Shown: piece by piece, positions 7,685-20,256 of the stretch | Layout of the letters: each line of letters opens with the position of its first letter | Numbering within the stretch: position 1 is the first letter of the stretch | DNA from: Acidobacteriota bacterium | Lineage (GTDB): Bacteria; Acidobacteriota; Holophagae; Holophagales; Holophagaceae | Assembly (NCBI GenBank): GCA_016192145.1 | Contig: JACPUT010000002.1 | Location: 1 to 64,000 of the forward strand | DNA: 64,000 nt | Direction: 5' to 3' | Position numbers and translations under genes: made by a program | Notes under the pieces: generated by a model | The model's input: the letters and a program-made list of their open reading frames with translations, nothing else | The model's database searches: none | What the model was told of the DNA's origin: nothing

Positions 7685-7857
7685 CCCTGCGAGGCCCGTG
7701 ATTATGGCCAAGCTCTTGTTCCGTAAGTCCGAAAGGACGACCTGCTCCCGCCCTTGTGCGCGCCGCGTCGCGGATCGCCTGAAAGCGGGCTTTGGTTGCC
7801 CCCCTACACGCTAGGGAACTCGGCACGCCTCCACGACCAAGCGGGGACCTTTTTTCG
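7685..7857 (+). ncRNA. ssrS: Candidate 6S RNA
   Basis: This 180-nt non-coding spacer lies between zapA and rny, the usual home of 6S RNA. gaggcccgtg near 7693 can pair with cacgcctc near 7824 as a closing stem. Further pairing (gtccgaaaggac, gctttggttg with cgaccaagc) gives a long interrupted rod. The 3' part ctagggaactcggcacgcct resembles the CGGCA-containing end of 6S RNAs. A six-T run follows at about 7850. 6S RNA binds sigma-70 RNA polymerase in stationary phase. Ends are approximate and no covariance model could be run. Confidence 0.55.
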
Positions 7858-7915
7858 TCGTCAACCACATCGCCGTGCTGGGGGCTCCTGGACCTGAATC
7901 CATGGAGCGACCCCA

Positions 7916-9535
7916 ATGAACCTGATGAACGTGGTGCTTTCCATCGTCGCCGTGCTCGCGGTGGCCTTCGGCTTCTGGCAGGCCAAAAAGGCCGCCCAGG
8001 CTTCGGAGGACCGGAGCCTGGCCCGGGCCCACGCGGAAAAGGAACTCGCCGTGGCCAAGGAGCGCACGATGCGCGAGGCCGAAGCCGAGGCCAAGGCCTT
8101 CCGCGAGCGCGCCCAGCGGGAAGCCGAGGCCACCCGCAAGGAGGCCGAGCTCAAGGTGAAGGAGGAGGCCCTCAAGGCCCGCACTGAACTCGAGAAACAG
8201 TTGCAGGAACGCCAAGGCGCCTTGGAAAAGCAGGAACAGCGCATCCAGTCCAAGGAGGAATCCCTGGACAAGAAGAACCAGAGCATCGAAGCCAAGCAGA
8301 AGGATCTGGATGCCCTCAAGGAGAAGCGCCAGGCCGAGGTGGAACAGCTCCAGGCCAAGCAGGTCGAGGCAAAAGAGCTCATCGAGAAGCAGGTGCAGAA
8401 GCTGGAGGAGGTGGCCAACCTCACCCGCGAGGACGCCCGCAAGGAGCTCATCGAGGGGCTCGAGCACATGGCCAAGATGGATGCCGCCCGCACCGTGCGC
8501 CGCATCGAAGAGGAGGCCCAGGAAGAGGCCATGAAGAAGGCCCGCTGGACCATCGGCGCCGCCATCCAGCGCATCGCCTCGGATGTCGTCTGCGAGACGG
8601 CGGTCTCCTCCGTGCAGCTCCCCAGCGACGACCTCAAAGGCCGCATCATCGGCCGCGAGGGCCGCAACATCCGAGCCCTGGAGAAGGCCACGGGCTGCGA
8701 CCTCATCGTGGACGAGACCCCCGAGGCCATCGTCGTCTCCAGCTTCGATCCCATCCGCCGCGAGGTGGCCCGCCAGGCCATCCTGAAGCTCATCGCCGAC
8801 GGCCGCATCCACCCCGCCCGCATCGAGGAGGTGGTGGAGAAGGTGAAGGTCGATATGGACCAGCACCTCAAGGAGCTGGGTGAGGCCGCGGCCATCGAGC
8901 TGGGCTTCCCCGACGTGCACCCCAAGCTGCACAAGCTGATCGGCCGCCTCAACTACCGCACCAGCTACGGCCAGAACGTGCTGGAGCACACGAAGGAAGT
9001 GGCCCGGCTCGCGGAGTACATGGCCACGGAGATGGGCGCCGACGCCAAGCTGGCCCGCCGCGCCGGGCTCTTCCACGACATTGGCAAGGCCATCGACCGC
9101 GAGGTGGAGGGCACCCACATCGAGATCGGCATGGAGCTCATGAAGCGCTTCGGGGAGAAGGAGCCCGTGATCCACGCCATGAGCTGCCACCACGGCGACT
9201 TCGAGCCCCGGACCGTGGAGGCCATGCTCATCACGGCGGCCGACGCCCTTTCCGCGGCGCGCCCCGGCGCCCGCCGCGAGATGCTAGAGACCTACGTGCA
9301 GCGCCTCGCCAAGCTGGAGGACATCGCCAACAGCTACGAGGGCGTGCAGAAGAGCTTCGCCATGCAGGCCGGCCGCGAGATCCGCATCATGGTGGATGCG
9401 GGCGTCGTGAACGACGACAAGGCCTACTGGCTGGCCAAGGACGTCTCCCGGCGCATCGAGTCCGAGATGCAGTACCCCGGCCAGATCAAGGTGACCGTGA
9501 TGCGGGAGACCCGGGCGGTGGAGTTTGCCCGTTAG
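7916..9535 (+). CDS. rny: Ribonuclease Y
   Basis: Membrane-anchored endoribonuclease that initiates mRNA decay. The 539-aa protein has an N-terminal transmembrane helix ([16 protein letters not shown]) and a long charged coiled coil (about 25-215). A KH domain with [15 protein letters not shown] starts near residue 241. The HD phosphohydrolase domain has its HDIGKA motif at 387-392 and ends in [15 protein letters not shown]. This is the complete standard architecture. GGAG about 8 nt upstream supports the ATG. It follows the 6S RNA candidate and probably has its own transcript. Confidence 0.95.
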   Translation: MNLMNVVLSIVAVLAVAFGFWQAKKAAQASEDRSLARAHAEKELAVAKERTMREAEAEAKAFRERAQREAEATRKEAELKVKEEALKARTELEKQLQERQGALEKQEQRIQSKEESLDKKNQSIEAKQKDLDALKEKRQAEVEQLQAKQVEAKELIEKQVQKLEEVANLTREDARKELIEGLEHMAKMDAARTVRRIEEEAQEEAMKKARWTIGAAIQRIASDVVCETAVSSVQLPSDDLKGRIIGREGRNIRALEKATGCDLIVDETPEAIVVSSFDPIRREVARQAILKLIADGRIHPARIEEVVEKVKVDMDQHLKELGEAAAIELGFPDVHPKLHKLIGRLNYRTSYGQNVLEHTKEVARLAEYMATEMGADAKLARRAGLFHDIGKAIDREVEGTHIEIGMELMKRFGEKEPVIHAMSCHHGDFEPRTVEAMLITAADALSAARPGARREMLETYVQRLAKLEDIANSYEGVQKSFAMQAGREIRIMVDAGVVNDDKAYWLAKDVSRRIESEMQYPGQIKVTVMRETRAVEFAR

Positions 9536-9592
9536 GGGCCGTTGCGGAAGCGATCCCGCCCGGATGACAGGTCTTCCGCTACGGCCCCTAAT
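9536..9592. repeat. Palindromic element after rny (REPIN-like)
   Basis: Starting at the rny stop codon, the arm ttaggggccgttgcggaag is inverted at the far end (cttccgctacggcccctaa), leaving about 20 nt between them. The arms resemble the outer arms of the element after pheT (TTAGGGcCtGTaGCGGgA). It may also serve as the rny transcript end. No T run follows. Confidence 0.6.
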
Positions 9593-9598
9593 GCCGAT

Positions 9599-9625
9599 AT
9601 TGCCCACAGCTTCTTCGTGGGCAAT
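9599..9625 (+). terminator. Hairpin downstream of rny
   Basis: A perfect 9-bp stem attgcccac/gtgggcaat has an agcttcttc loop. There is no T run, so it may be a weak terminator or an mRNA 3'-end stabiliser. Confidence 0.35.
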
Positions 9626-9631
9626 GACGGC

Positions 9632-9660
9632 TTAACTGAAGCACTCCCTCCTGATAGATT
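9632..9660 (+). promoter_or_regulatory. Possible promoter of the GAF/PAS kinase
   Basis: TTAACT (9632-9637) and TAGATT (9655-9660) are separated by 17 bp and end 24 nt before the kinase start codon. Each box matches the sigma-70 consensus at four of six positions. Confidence 0.4.
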
Positions 9661-9684
9661 GGCCTTTCCCTCAAGGTCAACGTG

Positions 9685-13731
<4,047 letters not shown>

Positions 13732-13760
13732 AGGGCGATTCGGGTAGGGTGGAGGCATCC

Positions 13761-14090
13761 ATGCGCACCATCCTCCTGCTCATCGCCTCCAACGTATTTA
13801 TGACCTTCGCGTGGTACCGCCACTTGAAGGCCGAGCACGCCGCCCCGCTTTGGATCGCCATCCTCGGGAGCTGGGGCATCGCCTTCTTCGAGTACTGCCT
13901 CGCCGTGCCCGCCAACCGGTGGGGCTACGGGCGCTTCACCCTGCCCCAGCTGAAGGTGATGCAGGAGGTGATCACCCTCCTCGTCTTCGGCGTCTTCGCC
14001 ACCGGGTACATGCGCGAGCGGCTGACCCTCAACCACCTGTGGGCGGCCTGCTGCCTGGTGGGCGCCATCTTCTTCACCTTCCGGAAATAG
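13761..14090 (+). CDS. DUF486 family small membrane protein
   Basis: The 109-aa protein has four predicted hydrophobic helices: ILLLIASNVFMTFAWY, LWIAILGSWGIAFFEYCLAV, VMQEVITLLVFGVFATGYM and LWAACCLVGAIFFTF. The conserved CLAVPANRWGY segment marks DUF486, which is related to the drug/metabolite transporter fold. The function is unknown. A GGTGGAGG sequence sits 6 nt before ATG 13761. The next gene starts 9 nt after its stop, so the two are probably co-transcribed, perhaps with readthrough from the kinase 30 nt upstream. Confidence 0.82.
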   Translation: MRTILLLIASNVFMTFAWYRHLKAEHAAPLWIAILGSWGIAFFEYCLAVPANRWGYGRFTLPQLKVMQEVITLLVFGVFATGYMRERLTLNHLWAACCLVGAIFFTFRK

Positions 14091-14098
14091 GAGCCGCC

Positions 14099-14395
14099 AT
14101 GCTCACCTACGAAGTGCGGGTGGAAGCTCCTCCCGGGATGGGAGAGGCCTTCGAAGCCTACATGCGGCGCAAACACATCCCCGAGATCTTCGCCACGGGC
14201 TGCTTCCTGGACATCACCTTCGAAACCGCCTCCACCACGCGATTCCGGACCCGCTATCGGGCCCGGCACCGGGAGGATCTCGACCGTTACCTGCTCGAGC
14301 ACGCGGCGGCCTTCCGCAAGGATTTCCTGGAGCACTTCCCGGAGGGGCTCAAGGTGCAGCGGGAGCTCTGGGAGGCTCTCCAGGAATTCACCTAA
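14099..14395 (+). CDS. DUF4286 family protein
   Basis: The 98-aa soluble protein begins MLTYEVRVEAPPGMGEAFEAYMRRKHIPEIFATGCF, a pattern typical of DUF4286. This family is ferredoxin-like and possibly dimeric, related in fold to small monooxygenases and EthD-like proteins. It ends LKVQRELWEALQEFT. No catalytic role is established. It follows the DUF486 gene closely and converges on the kinase gene encoded on the other strand, with only 7 nt between their stops. Confidence 0.75.
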   Translation: MLTYEVRVEAPPGMGEAFEAYMRRKHIPEIFATGCFLDITFETASTTRFRTRYRARHREDLDRYLLEHAAAFRKDFLEHFPEGLKVQRELWEALQEFT

Positions 14396-14402
14396 CCGCC
14401 GT

Positions 14403-16742
14403 CTAGGCGTTCGGCCGTCCCAGCCCGAACTCCTGGACCAGCTCCATGAGCCGGGCCACGGAGAAGGGTTTCGGCAGCAGGCGGGTGGCGGGGTCCCCTT
14501 CCAGCTCGGGGCGGAAGGGCTCCAGATCCTGGCCGCTGGCGAGGATGAAGGGGATGCCGGAACCGGTGCTCCTGACCCGCCGCAGCAGCTCCATGCCGGG
14601 GCAGTGGGGCATGCGTTGATCGCTCAGGATGAGGTCGTAGCTGGTGGCCTGGAACAGCTGCCAGGCCAGATCCCCATCCGGTGCCGTCTCGACTTGGGCC
14701 CGGGCGATGGTGAGGGCGTCGGCCAGGGTCTCCCGGAGATCCACCTCGTCTTCGGCCACGAGGATCCGCAGGCCAGCCAGGGGACCTCGCTCCATTCCGG
14801 TGGAGCCAAGGGGTTCATCGACCTCCGGGTGGGTGCCCCCCGCGGCGGGAAGGCGAAGGGTGAAGGTGGTGCCCTGGCCGGGACTGCTGTCCACATCCAG
14901 GTTCCCGCCGTGGGCGCGCAGGATGCCGAAGGCCATGGCGAGGCCGAGGCCCGTGCCCTTGCCCACGGGTTTGGTGGTGAAGAAGGGCTCGAAGATGTGG
15001 GGGAGGACGTCGGGGGGGATGCCCTTGCCCGTATCCGTGATCGAGAGGATGACGGGGCCACCCTCCGTGGGGCGGGTCCGGAAGGTGAGGAGTCCCCCCT
15101 CCGGCATGGCATCCCGGGCGTTCACGGCGATGTTCATGAGCACCTGCTCCAACTGGAGGGGTTCGCCGAGGATGTTGGGGAGGTCGGGATCCAGGTCCAG
15201 CTCCACCCGCACGAGCCCCCCGAGGATCCGATCCAGCAGGCCGGCGGTGCGTTGGATGAGGCGGTTGAAGTCCAGGGGCCGGAGGTCGGCCTGGGCATTG
15301 TGGCTGAAGGCCAACAGGGCCTTGGTGGTCTGGGCGCAGCGTTCCACGGCCTCCTCGGCGCGGATGAGGCGCTGGGCCCCGGGGCTCTGGGCGGGGAGCA
15401 CCTCGCGGGCCAGGAAGAGCTGGCCCATGATGGCGCCCAGCTGGTTGTTCACGTCGTGGGCGATGCCTCCGGCCAGGGTTCCGAGGGTTTCCAGCCGCTG
15501 GCTGTGCTGCAGCTGCTGCTGGAGGCGCGCCCGATCCTGCTGGGCCTCGCCCGCGTGATGCAGCGCTTCCCCCAGGGTGCGGATCTCGGAGATGGGGGTG
15601 TCGGGGATGGTGGGCACTTGCCCCTGTCCGAGGCGCTGCGCAGCCCGGGAGAGATCCCGCAGGGGATTGCCGAAGCGGCGGGCCAGCCGGTGGGAGTGCC
15701 AGACCACGAAGAGGAGGATCAGGACGCAGGCGCCGAGCGCCCACAGGAGACGGCGCTGCGCGCCCCCCAACAGCTCCTTTTCGGGGATGGTCAGGAGGAG
15801 CGTCCAGGCGGGTGCCGCAGCTTCCCTCAGCTGCCGACGGATCCCGAGGCGGCTGCCGGACCCGAAGTCCATCCACGGGGTGTCCTGGCCTTGGGCCAAG
15901 AGCTTGGCGAGGCTGGGATAGCGGGTTGCATCGAGGGGCTGGAGGAAGGACTGAGCCCTGCGCAGGGGATCCTGGAGGATCGGGGTCCGGGGAGGGAGGA
16001 TCACGCGCCCCCGCCCATCCACCAGGGCCATGAGGCTGCCCTGGGTGGGAAGGGCCTTCCAAAATCGCCCCGTCAGGTCCTCCAGCATCAGGTCCAGGCA
16101 GATGACGCCCTTGAAGATCCCCCCGGGGCCCCTCAGGGGAACCACGTAGGTGATCCCGGTGAGGCTGGTGCCGTAGAAGGGGTAGGGCTCCACCCACAGG
16201 GGCAGGGGGCTCTGCCGGGCGGCCGCGAACCAGGGTCGCGTGGTGGCGTCCAGATACTCCTCCCGAGGGGGTCGGTCCTGGGTCGGGAGGGGTCGTCCGA
16301 ACCTCCGCAGCGTCGTCATCCAGGAGGTGCCACCTTCCTGCCGCAGTTGGAAGCTGTTGAGGGGCCGCGCATCGAGGGCGGCCTCCAGGCTGGCCCGGGA
16401 GAGGAAGATGCCCTCGCCCCGCTCATCCACGAAGAACACGGCCGCGACCAGCGGGTGCTGCCGGACCAGGGCGTGGAGCTGGGGCTCCTCGGACTCCGTG
16501 ACGGGCAAGCTCAAGGTGCCTTCGGACCAGAGGGACTGGAGGGTGACCCCGAGGCCCTCGATCTGCGCCATGGAGGCGTTGAGGTCGGAGCGCAGGTGAT
16601 CCACGAGGAGGGAGGTCCGCGCTTCGGCCTGCTCCCGCAGGCTGGACCGCTGCCCCCACCAGAGGCTAAAGGTGATCAACGCGGCCGCTGCCCCCACGAG
16701 GACCAGCAGATCACGCAGGAGGAGGCGTCGGAGCGGAAGCAT
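14403..16742 (-). CDS. Membrane hybrid sensor histidine kinase with Cache-type sensor
   Basis: The 779-aa protein starts with a transmembrane helix (DLLVLVGAAAALITFSLWW). A periplasmic double-Cache-like region of about 290 residues follows, with PWFAAARQSPLPLWVEPYPF and GIFKGVICLDLMLEDL. A second helix (LLWALGACVLILLFVVWHS) leads to a HAMP-like linker, HisKA (GGIAHDVNNQLGAIMGQ, His429), HATPase (MNIAVNARDAMPEGG, GTGLGLAMAFGI) and a receiver with phospho-Asp708 (LILSDQRMPH). It probably senses a small extracellular ligand. It has no linked response regulator and faces away from alaS. Confidence 0.9.
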   Translation of the reverse strand: MLPLRRLLLRDLLVLVGAAAALITFSLWWGQRSSLREQAEARTSLLVDHLRSDLNASMAQIEGLGVTLQSLWSEGTLSLPVTESEEPQLHALVRQHPLVAAVFFVDERGEGIFLSRASLEAALDARPLNSFQLRQEGGTSWMTTLRRFGRPLPTQDRPPREEYLDATTRPWFAAARQSPLPLWVEPYPFYGTSLTGITYVVPLRGPGGIFKGVICLDLMLEDLTGRFWKALPTQGSLMALVDGRGRVILPPRTPILQDPLRRAQSFLQPLDATRYPSLAKLLAQGQDTPWMDFGSGSRLGIRRQLREAAAPAWTLLLTIPEKELLGGAQRRLLWALGACVLILLFVVWHSHRLARRFGNPLRDLSRAAQRLGQGQVPTIPDTPISEIRTLGEALHHAGEAQQDRARLQQQLQHSQRLETLGTLAGGIAHDVNNQLGAIMGQLFLAREVLPAQSPGAQRLIRAEEAVERCAQTTKALLAFSHNAQADLRPLDFNRLIQRTAGLLDRILGGLVRVELDLDPDLPNILGEPLQLEQVLMNIAVNARDAMPEGGLLTFRTRPTEGGPVILSITDTGKGIPPDVLPHIFEPFFTTKPVGKGTGLGLAMAFGILRAHGGNLDVDSSPGQGTTFTLRLPAAGGTHPEVDEPLGSTGMERGPLAGLRILVAEDEVDLRETLADALTIARAQVETAPDGDLAWQLFQATSYDLILSDQRMPHCPGMELLRRVRSTGSGIPFILASGQDLEPFRPELEGDPATRLLPKPFSVARLMELVQEFGLGRPNA

Positions 16743-16793
16743 GCCCCCACTGCTTCGGCAGGGGTCCCATCGGGGATGAAGTTGGGTGGAGTC

Positions 16794-17185
16794 CTAGGGC
16801 ATCTGGGAGGCGGCCAGGGCGAGGAGCCCGAGGTCCGCCAGGGTTGCCCGCCAATAGGCCTCTTCCAGGGGGACGTTCACGAGCACCACGTAGATCGCGT
16901 GGCCGCCGAGGCCGCCGGGCCATTGCTGGCGGATGCGCTCCAGGTGGGCAACGGGCAGGAGACCGAGCTTGGGGAGCCCCAGCAGGAGGAGGGCACCGAG
17001 GGCCAACGCAGCGCAGAGCGCCCCCACGCCGCGGGCACTCGCCCCCAGGCAAGGGTGGGCCGGTTCAGGAGTGTGCCCAGGAGGCAGAGCCCGTGATACC
17101 CCAGCAAAGCGGGCAGAACGGCGCCCGGCCGAAGGGCCAGGAGCCCGCCGACCCAGAGGGCCGGAGCCCACCAGGGCAGGGCCAT
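16794..17185 (-). pseudogene. Broken CPBP-family membrane protease
   Basis: An intact amino-terminal part (MALPWWAPALWVGGLLALRP to LLGTLLNRPTLAWG) and a carboxyl part (ALCAALALGALLLLGLPKLG to VNVPLEEAYWRATL) lie in different frames, out of register by one base. PLEEAYWR matches the first CPBP/Abi motif (EExxxR). The later histidine motifs are missing because a stop follows at 16794-16796. C5 runs at 17021-17025 and 17042-17046 (G5 on the coding strand) are likely slippage points. The ATG overlaps the alaS stop (TGATG), so it was once coupled to alaS. A sequencing error could explain the frameshift but not the missing C-terminal half. Confidence 0.65.
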
Positions 17186-19809
17186 CAGCTCAACGCGGCG
17201 CGCAGCGCTTGGAATGCCGCGGGCAGGCCCTCGGGCTTGGTGCCGCCGCCCTGGGCCAGGTCCTTCTTGCCACCGCCGCGGCCCTCCACGGGGCCCGCCA
17301 TGGCCTTGAGCAGCGCGCCGGCGTCGGCCTTGGCCATGAGATCCGGGGCCACGCTCACGAGGAGGGCCACCTTGCCCTCCACCGTGGAGGCGAGGGCGAT
17401 GACGGCGCTCGTGTGGCGGGTGCGCACCTGATCCATGAACTCGCGGAGGGCGTTGCCCTCCAGCCCTTCCACGGAGGCCGTGACGAGGGCGAGGCCGTTC
17501 ACCTGCTCCACCTGCTCGGCGCTGCCGCCGCCGGAGGCGGCCTTGAGCTTGGCCTCCTTCAGCTCGCGCTCCAGCTGGGCGATGCGGGCGTCCTTGGCGG
17601 GCACCAGCTCCATGAGTTTGTCGCGACCCGTGTTGGCCTGGCGGCTGAGCCCCGTGAGGAGGGCTTCACCCGCCTGGAAGTGCTCCAGGGCCGCCGCGCC
17701 GGCCACGGCCTCCAGGCGGCGTACGCCGCTGGCCACGGCGGTTTCCGAGGTCACCTTGATGAGGCCGATCTGGCCCGTGTTGGAGACGTGGGTCCCACCG
17801 CAGAGCTCGATGGAGAAGCCGGGCACGTCCAGCACGCGCACCTTCTCGCCGTACTTCTCGCCGAAGAGGGCCATGGCCCCCTTGGCCAGGGCCTCGTCGA
17901 TGGGCAGCTCCTCCGTGCAGGTGGCCTGGGCCTTGCGGACCTCGTCGTTCACGAGGCGCTCGATCTCCGCCAACTGCTCGGGCTCGATGGGGGCGAAGTG
18001 CGTGAAGTCGAAGCGCAGGCGCTCGGGATCCACCACGCTGCCCGCCTGCTTCACGTGGGTGCCCAGCACCTCGCGCAGGGCGGCGTGCAGCAGGTGGGTG
18101 CCCGTGTGGTGGGCCTGCGTGCGGGCGCGGCGCTCGGCGTCCACGGCGGCGTGGATGGCCATGCCCTCCTTCAGCGTGCCGGACACGACCACCTTGTGCA
18201 GGTGTCGCCTGGCGGCGGGGGCCGTCGTATCGAGCACTGTCGCGGCGCCGCCTTCGAAGGTCAGGGCGCCGGTGTCGCCCACCTGGCCACCGCCCATGGC
18301 GTAGAAGGGGGTGCGATCCAGCAGGACGGAGCCTTCGCCCGAGAGGCTGGTTACGCGCTTGTTGGCGGCGTCGAAGAGCGCCAGGACCTTGCCTTCGCCC
18401 GTGGTGGCCCGGTAGCCCAGGAACTCCGTGGCGGGCAGCTCGGCCAGCACGGCGAAGTCGCCCTGGAGGCGCTGGTCGTGGGCCTTCATGGAGGCGCGGC
18501 TCTGGGCCTTCTGCTGGGCCAGTTCCTTCTGGAAGCCCTCCAGGTCGCAGGGGATCCCCCGCTCCTTGGCCCAGTCCTCCACGAGGTCCACGGGAAAGCC
18601 GAAGGTGTCGTAGAGCTTGAAGATGTCGCTTCCCGTGACGCCCTGGGCCACGTCCAGGGACTCCAGCACCTTGAGGCCGGCGTTCAGCGTGACGCTGAAT
18701 TGGCCTTCTTCGCGGGCCAGCACCTTCTGGATGCGGGCCAGCTCGGGCTGCAGCTCGGGGTAGGCGTCACCCATGGCCTCGAAGACCGCAGGCACGAGGC
18801 CCGCGAAGAAGGGGCCCTCGATGCCCAGCTTCTTGCCGAAGCGCAGGGCCCGGCGCACGATCTTGCGCAGCACGTAACCGCGGCCCTCGTTGCTGGGCAC
18901 GACGCCGTCGAAGGTCATGAAGGTGGCGGCGCGGATGTGATCGGCGATGACCTGGGAGGCGGTGCGGTTGGTGTGCTCGGCGCGGTCCTCGGCCTTCACG
19001 CGGGCCACCTTCCAGATGCCCGCGAAGATGGGCTCGAAGAGGTCGATCTCGTAGTTGCTGTCCTTGCCCTGGAGGATGCTGGCGGTGCGTTCCAGGCCCA
19101 TGCCCGTGTCGATGCTGGGCTTGGGCAGGGGCGTGAGGGTGCCTTTGGCATCGCGCTCGTACTGCATGAAGACGAGGTTCCAGATCTCCATGACGCGGTC
19201 GCCCTCGCCGTTGGGGAAGTCGTCGCCGGCGTAGTGGGCGCCGCGGTCGTAGAAGATCTCGGAGCAGGGGCCGCAGGGGCCCGTGTCGCCCATCTGCCAG
19301 AAGTTGTCCTTCTTGTTGCCCCGCACGATGCGCTCGGCCGGCACGCCGGCGGCTCGCCACATGCCCTCCGCCTCCTCGTCGGCGGGCACGCCGTCGGCGC
19401 CCTCGAAGACGGTGACCCAGAGGCGGCTGGGATCGATGCCCAGCTTGCCCTCGGCGGCGGGGCCCGTGACGAGGTCCCAGGCGAAGCGGATGGCGTCGGC
19501 CTTGAAGTAGTCGCCGAAGCTGAAGTTGCCGAGCATCTCGAAGAAGGTGTGGTGCCGCGCCGTGAAGCCCACCTGATCCAGATCGTTGTGCTTGCCGCCG
19601 GCGCGCAGGCACTTCTGCGACGTGGTGGCCCGCGTGTAGTCGCGGTTCTCCTTGCCCAGGAAGACGTCCTTGAACTGGATCATCCCGGAGTTTGTCCACA
19701 TCACCGTGGGGTCGTCGGCGGGACCCACCACCGAACTGGAGACCACCTTGCGATGGCCCTGTTGCTCGAAGTAGTTCAGGAAGCGCTTGCGGAGCTCGGA
19801 GGTTTTCAT
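17185..19809 (-). CDS. alaS: Alanine--tRNA ligase
   Basis: Charges tRNA-Ala and clears mischarged Ser/Gly. The 874-aa protein is full length. It begins MKTSELRKRFLNYFEQQGH with SSSVVGPADDPTVMWTNSGM in the class II core. The editing domain has HTGTHLLHAAL and CGGTHVSNTGQIG (zinc ligands). A coiled coil leads to the C-Ala domain with GGGKKDLAQGGG. The start codon is only 6 nt from the inverted repeat bounding the GxxExxY cassette, and no clear Shine-Dalgarno remains. Its stop overlaps the start of the broken CPBP gene. Confidence 0.96.
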   Translation of the reverse strand: MKTSELRKRFLNYFEQQGHRKVVSSSVVGPADDPTVMWTNSGMIQFKDVFLGKENRDYTRATTSQKCLRAGGKHNDLDQVGFTARHHTFFEMLGNFSFGDYFKADAIRFAWDLVTGPAAEGKLGIDPSRLWVTVFEGADGVPADEEAEGMWRAAGVPAERIVRGNKKDNFWQMGDTGPCGPCSEIFYDRGAHYAGDDFPNGEGDRVMEIWNLVFMQYERDAKGTLTPLPKPSIDTGMGLERTASILQGKDSNYEIDLFEPIFAGIWKVARVKAEDRAEHTNRTASQVIADHIRAATFMTFDGVVPSNEGRGYVLRKIVRRALRFGKKLGIEGPFFAGLVPAVFEAMGDAYPELQPELARIQKVLAREEGQFSVTLNAGLKVLESLDVAQGVTGSDIFKLYDTFGFPVDLVEDWAKERGIPCDLEGFQKELAQQKAQSRASMKAHDQRLQGDFAVLAELPATEFLGYRATTGEGKVLALFDAANKRVTSLSGEGSVLLDRTPFYAMGGGQVGDTGALTFEGGAATVLDTTAPAARRHLHKVVVSGTLKEGMAIHAAVDAERRARTQAHHTGTHLLHAALREVLGTHVKQAGSVVDPERLRFDFTHFAPIEPEQLAEIERLVNDEVRKAQATCTEELPIDEALAKGAMALFGEKYGEKVRVLDVPGFSIELCGGTHVSNTGQIGLIKVTSETAVASGVRRLEAVAGAAALEHFQAGEALLTGLSRQANTGRDKLMELVPAKDARIAQLERELKEAKLKAASGGGSAEQVEQVNGLALVTASVEGLEGNALREFMDQVRTRHTSAVIALASTVEGKVALLVSVAPDLMAKADAGALLKAMAGPVEGRGGGKKDLAQGGGTKPEGLPAAFQALRAALS

Positions 19810-19815
19810 GGGGAT

Positions 19816-20252
19816 AACCGCGAATGACGCGAATGAACGCGAATGTTATTTGGTGAGGACGAGTCGCATCCAATCCAATTGAGCCGAACCGAAGTTCAAT
19901 AGCAAAGCAAGTTGGCGACTTGTGGCCTTGAGGTAATTGAGGGCCTGCGCTCGCTCGACATCTCCGAGGGACTTGATGGCTTTGACCTCGAGGATGATTT
20001 GGTCGAACGCGATGAAATCAGCTCGATACCGTTTGGGGAGAACCTGGTCCTTGTAGCTGATCGGGATATCCACTTCTCTTTGGAAGGGTATCCCCCGGGT
20101 TTGCAACTCGATTGCAAGGGCATCCCCATAGACGGCCTCAAGAAATCCACGGCCAAGCTGCGAATGGACCTCCATGGCGGCCCCGACGATGGCATACGCC
20201 TCGTCCTTGAGGATCACCTCTTCATTCGCGTCCATTCGCGTCATACGCGGTT
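19816..20252. mobile_element. Cassette bounded by 29-bp inverted repeats, carrying a GxxExxY gene
   Basis: The left repeat (19816-19844) and the reverse complement of the right repeat (20224-20252) match at 27 of 29 positions. Each contains two or more copies of the motif acgcgaat. Between them is a single GxxExxY gene, whose first codons lie inside the right repeat. The unit sits precisely between the co-directional purH and alaS genes. No transposase is present. Mobility is inferred from structure only. Confidence 0.6.
19846..20244 (-). CDS. GxxExxY family protein (nuclease-like fold)
   Basis: The 132-aa protein carries the family signature GFLEAVY (GxxExxY). Downstream, YRADFIAF and ILEVKAIKSL fit a PD-(D/E)xK-like core (D, E-V-K). 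It ends NYLKATSRQLALLLNFGSAQ, also typical. Members are scattered across bacteria, often beside short repeats. The biological role is not established. I chose ATG 20244; an upstream TTG (20256) and an ATG at 20235 are alternatives. It starts 12 nt after purH ends, on the same strand. Its codon use is less GC-rich than its neighbours, suggesting transfer. Confidence 0.8.
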   Translation of the reverse strand: MTRMDANEEVILKDEAYAIVGAAMEVHSQLGRGFLEAVYGDALAIELQTRGIPFQREVDIPISYKDQVLPKRYRADFIAFDQIILEVKAIKSLGDVERAQALNYLKATSRQLALLLNFGSAQLDWMRLVLTK

Positions 20253-20256
20253 CCAA

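Noticed and set aside
7685-7857. Signal recognition particle RNA
   Set aside because: The GTCCGAAAGGAC hairpin looks superficially similar, but the conserved SRP GGAAG/AGCAG tetraloop stem is not present; location favours 6S RNA.
16933-19827. A 964-codon open frame antisense to alaS
   Set aside because: It is a shadow produced by GC-rich third positions of alaS. The translation is His/Gly/Leu-rich with no domain, while the alaS frame is fully conserved.
19846-20256. Insertion sequence transposase in the purH-alaS cassette
   Set aside because: The only gene matches the GxxExxY family; there is no DDE or HUH motif and no target-site duplication that I could see.
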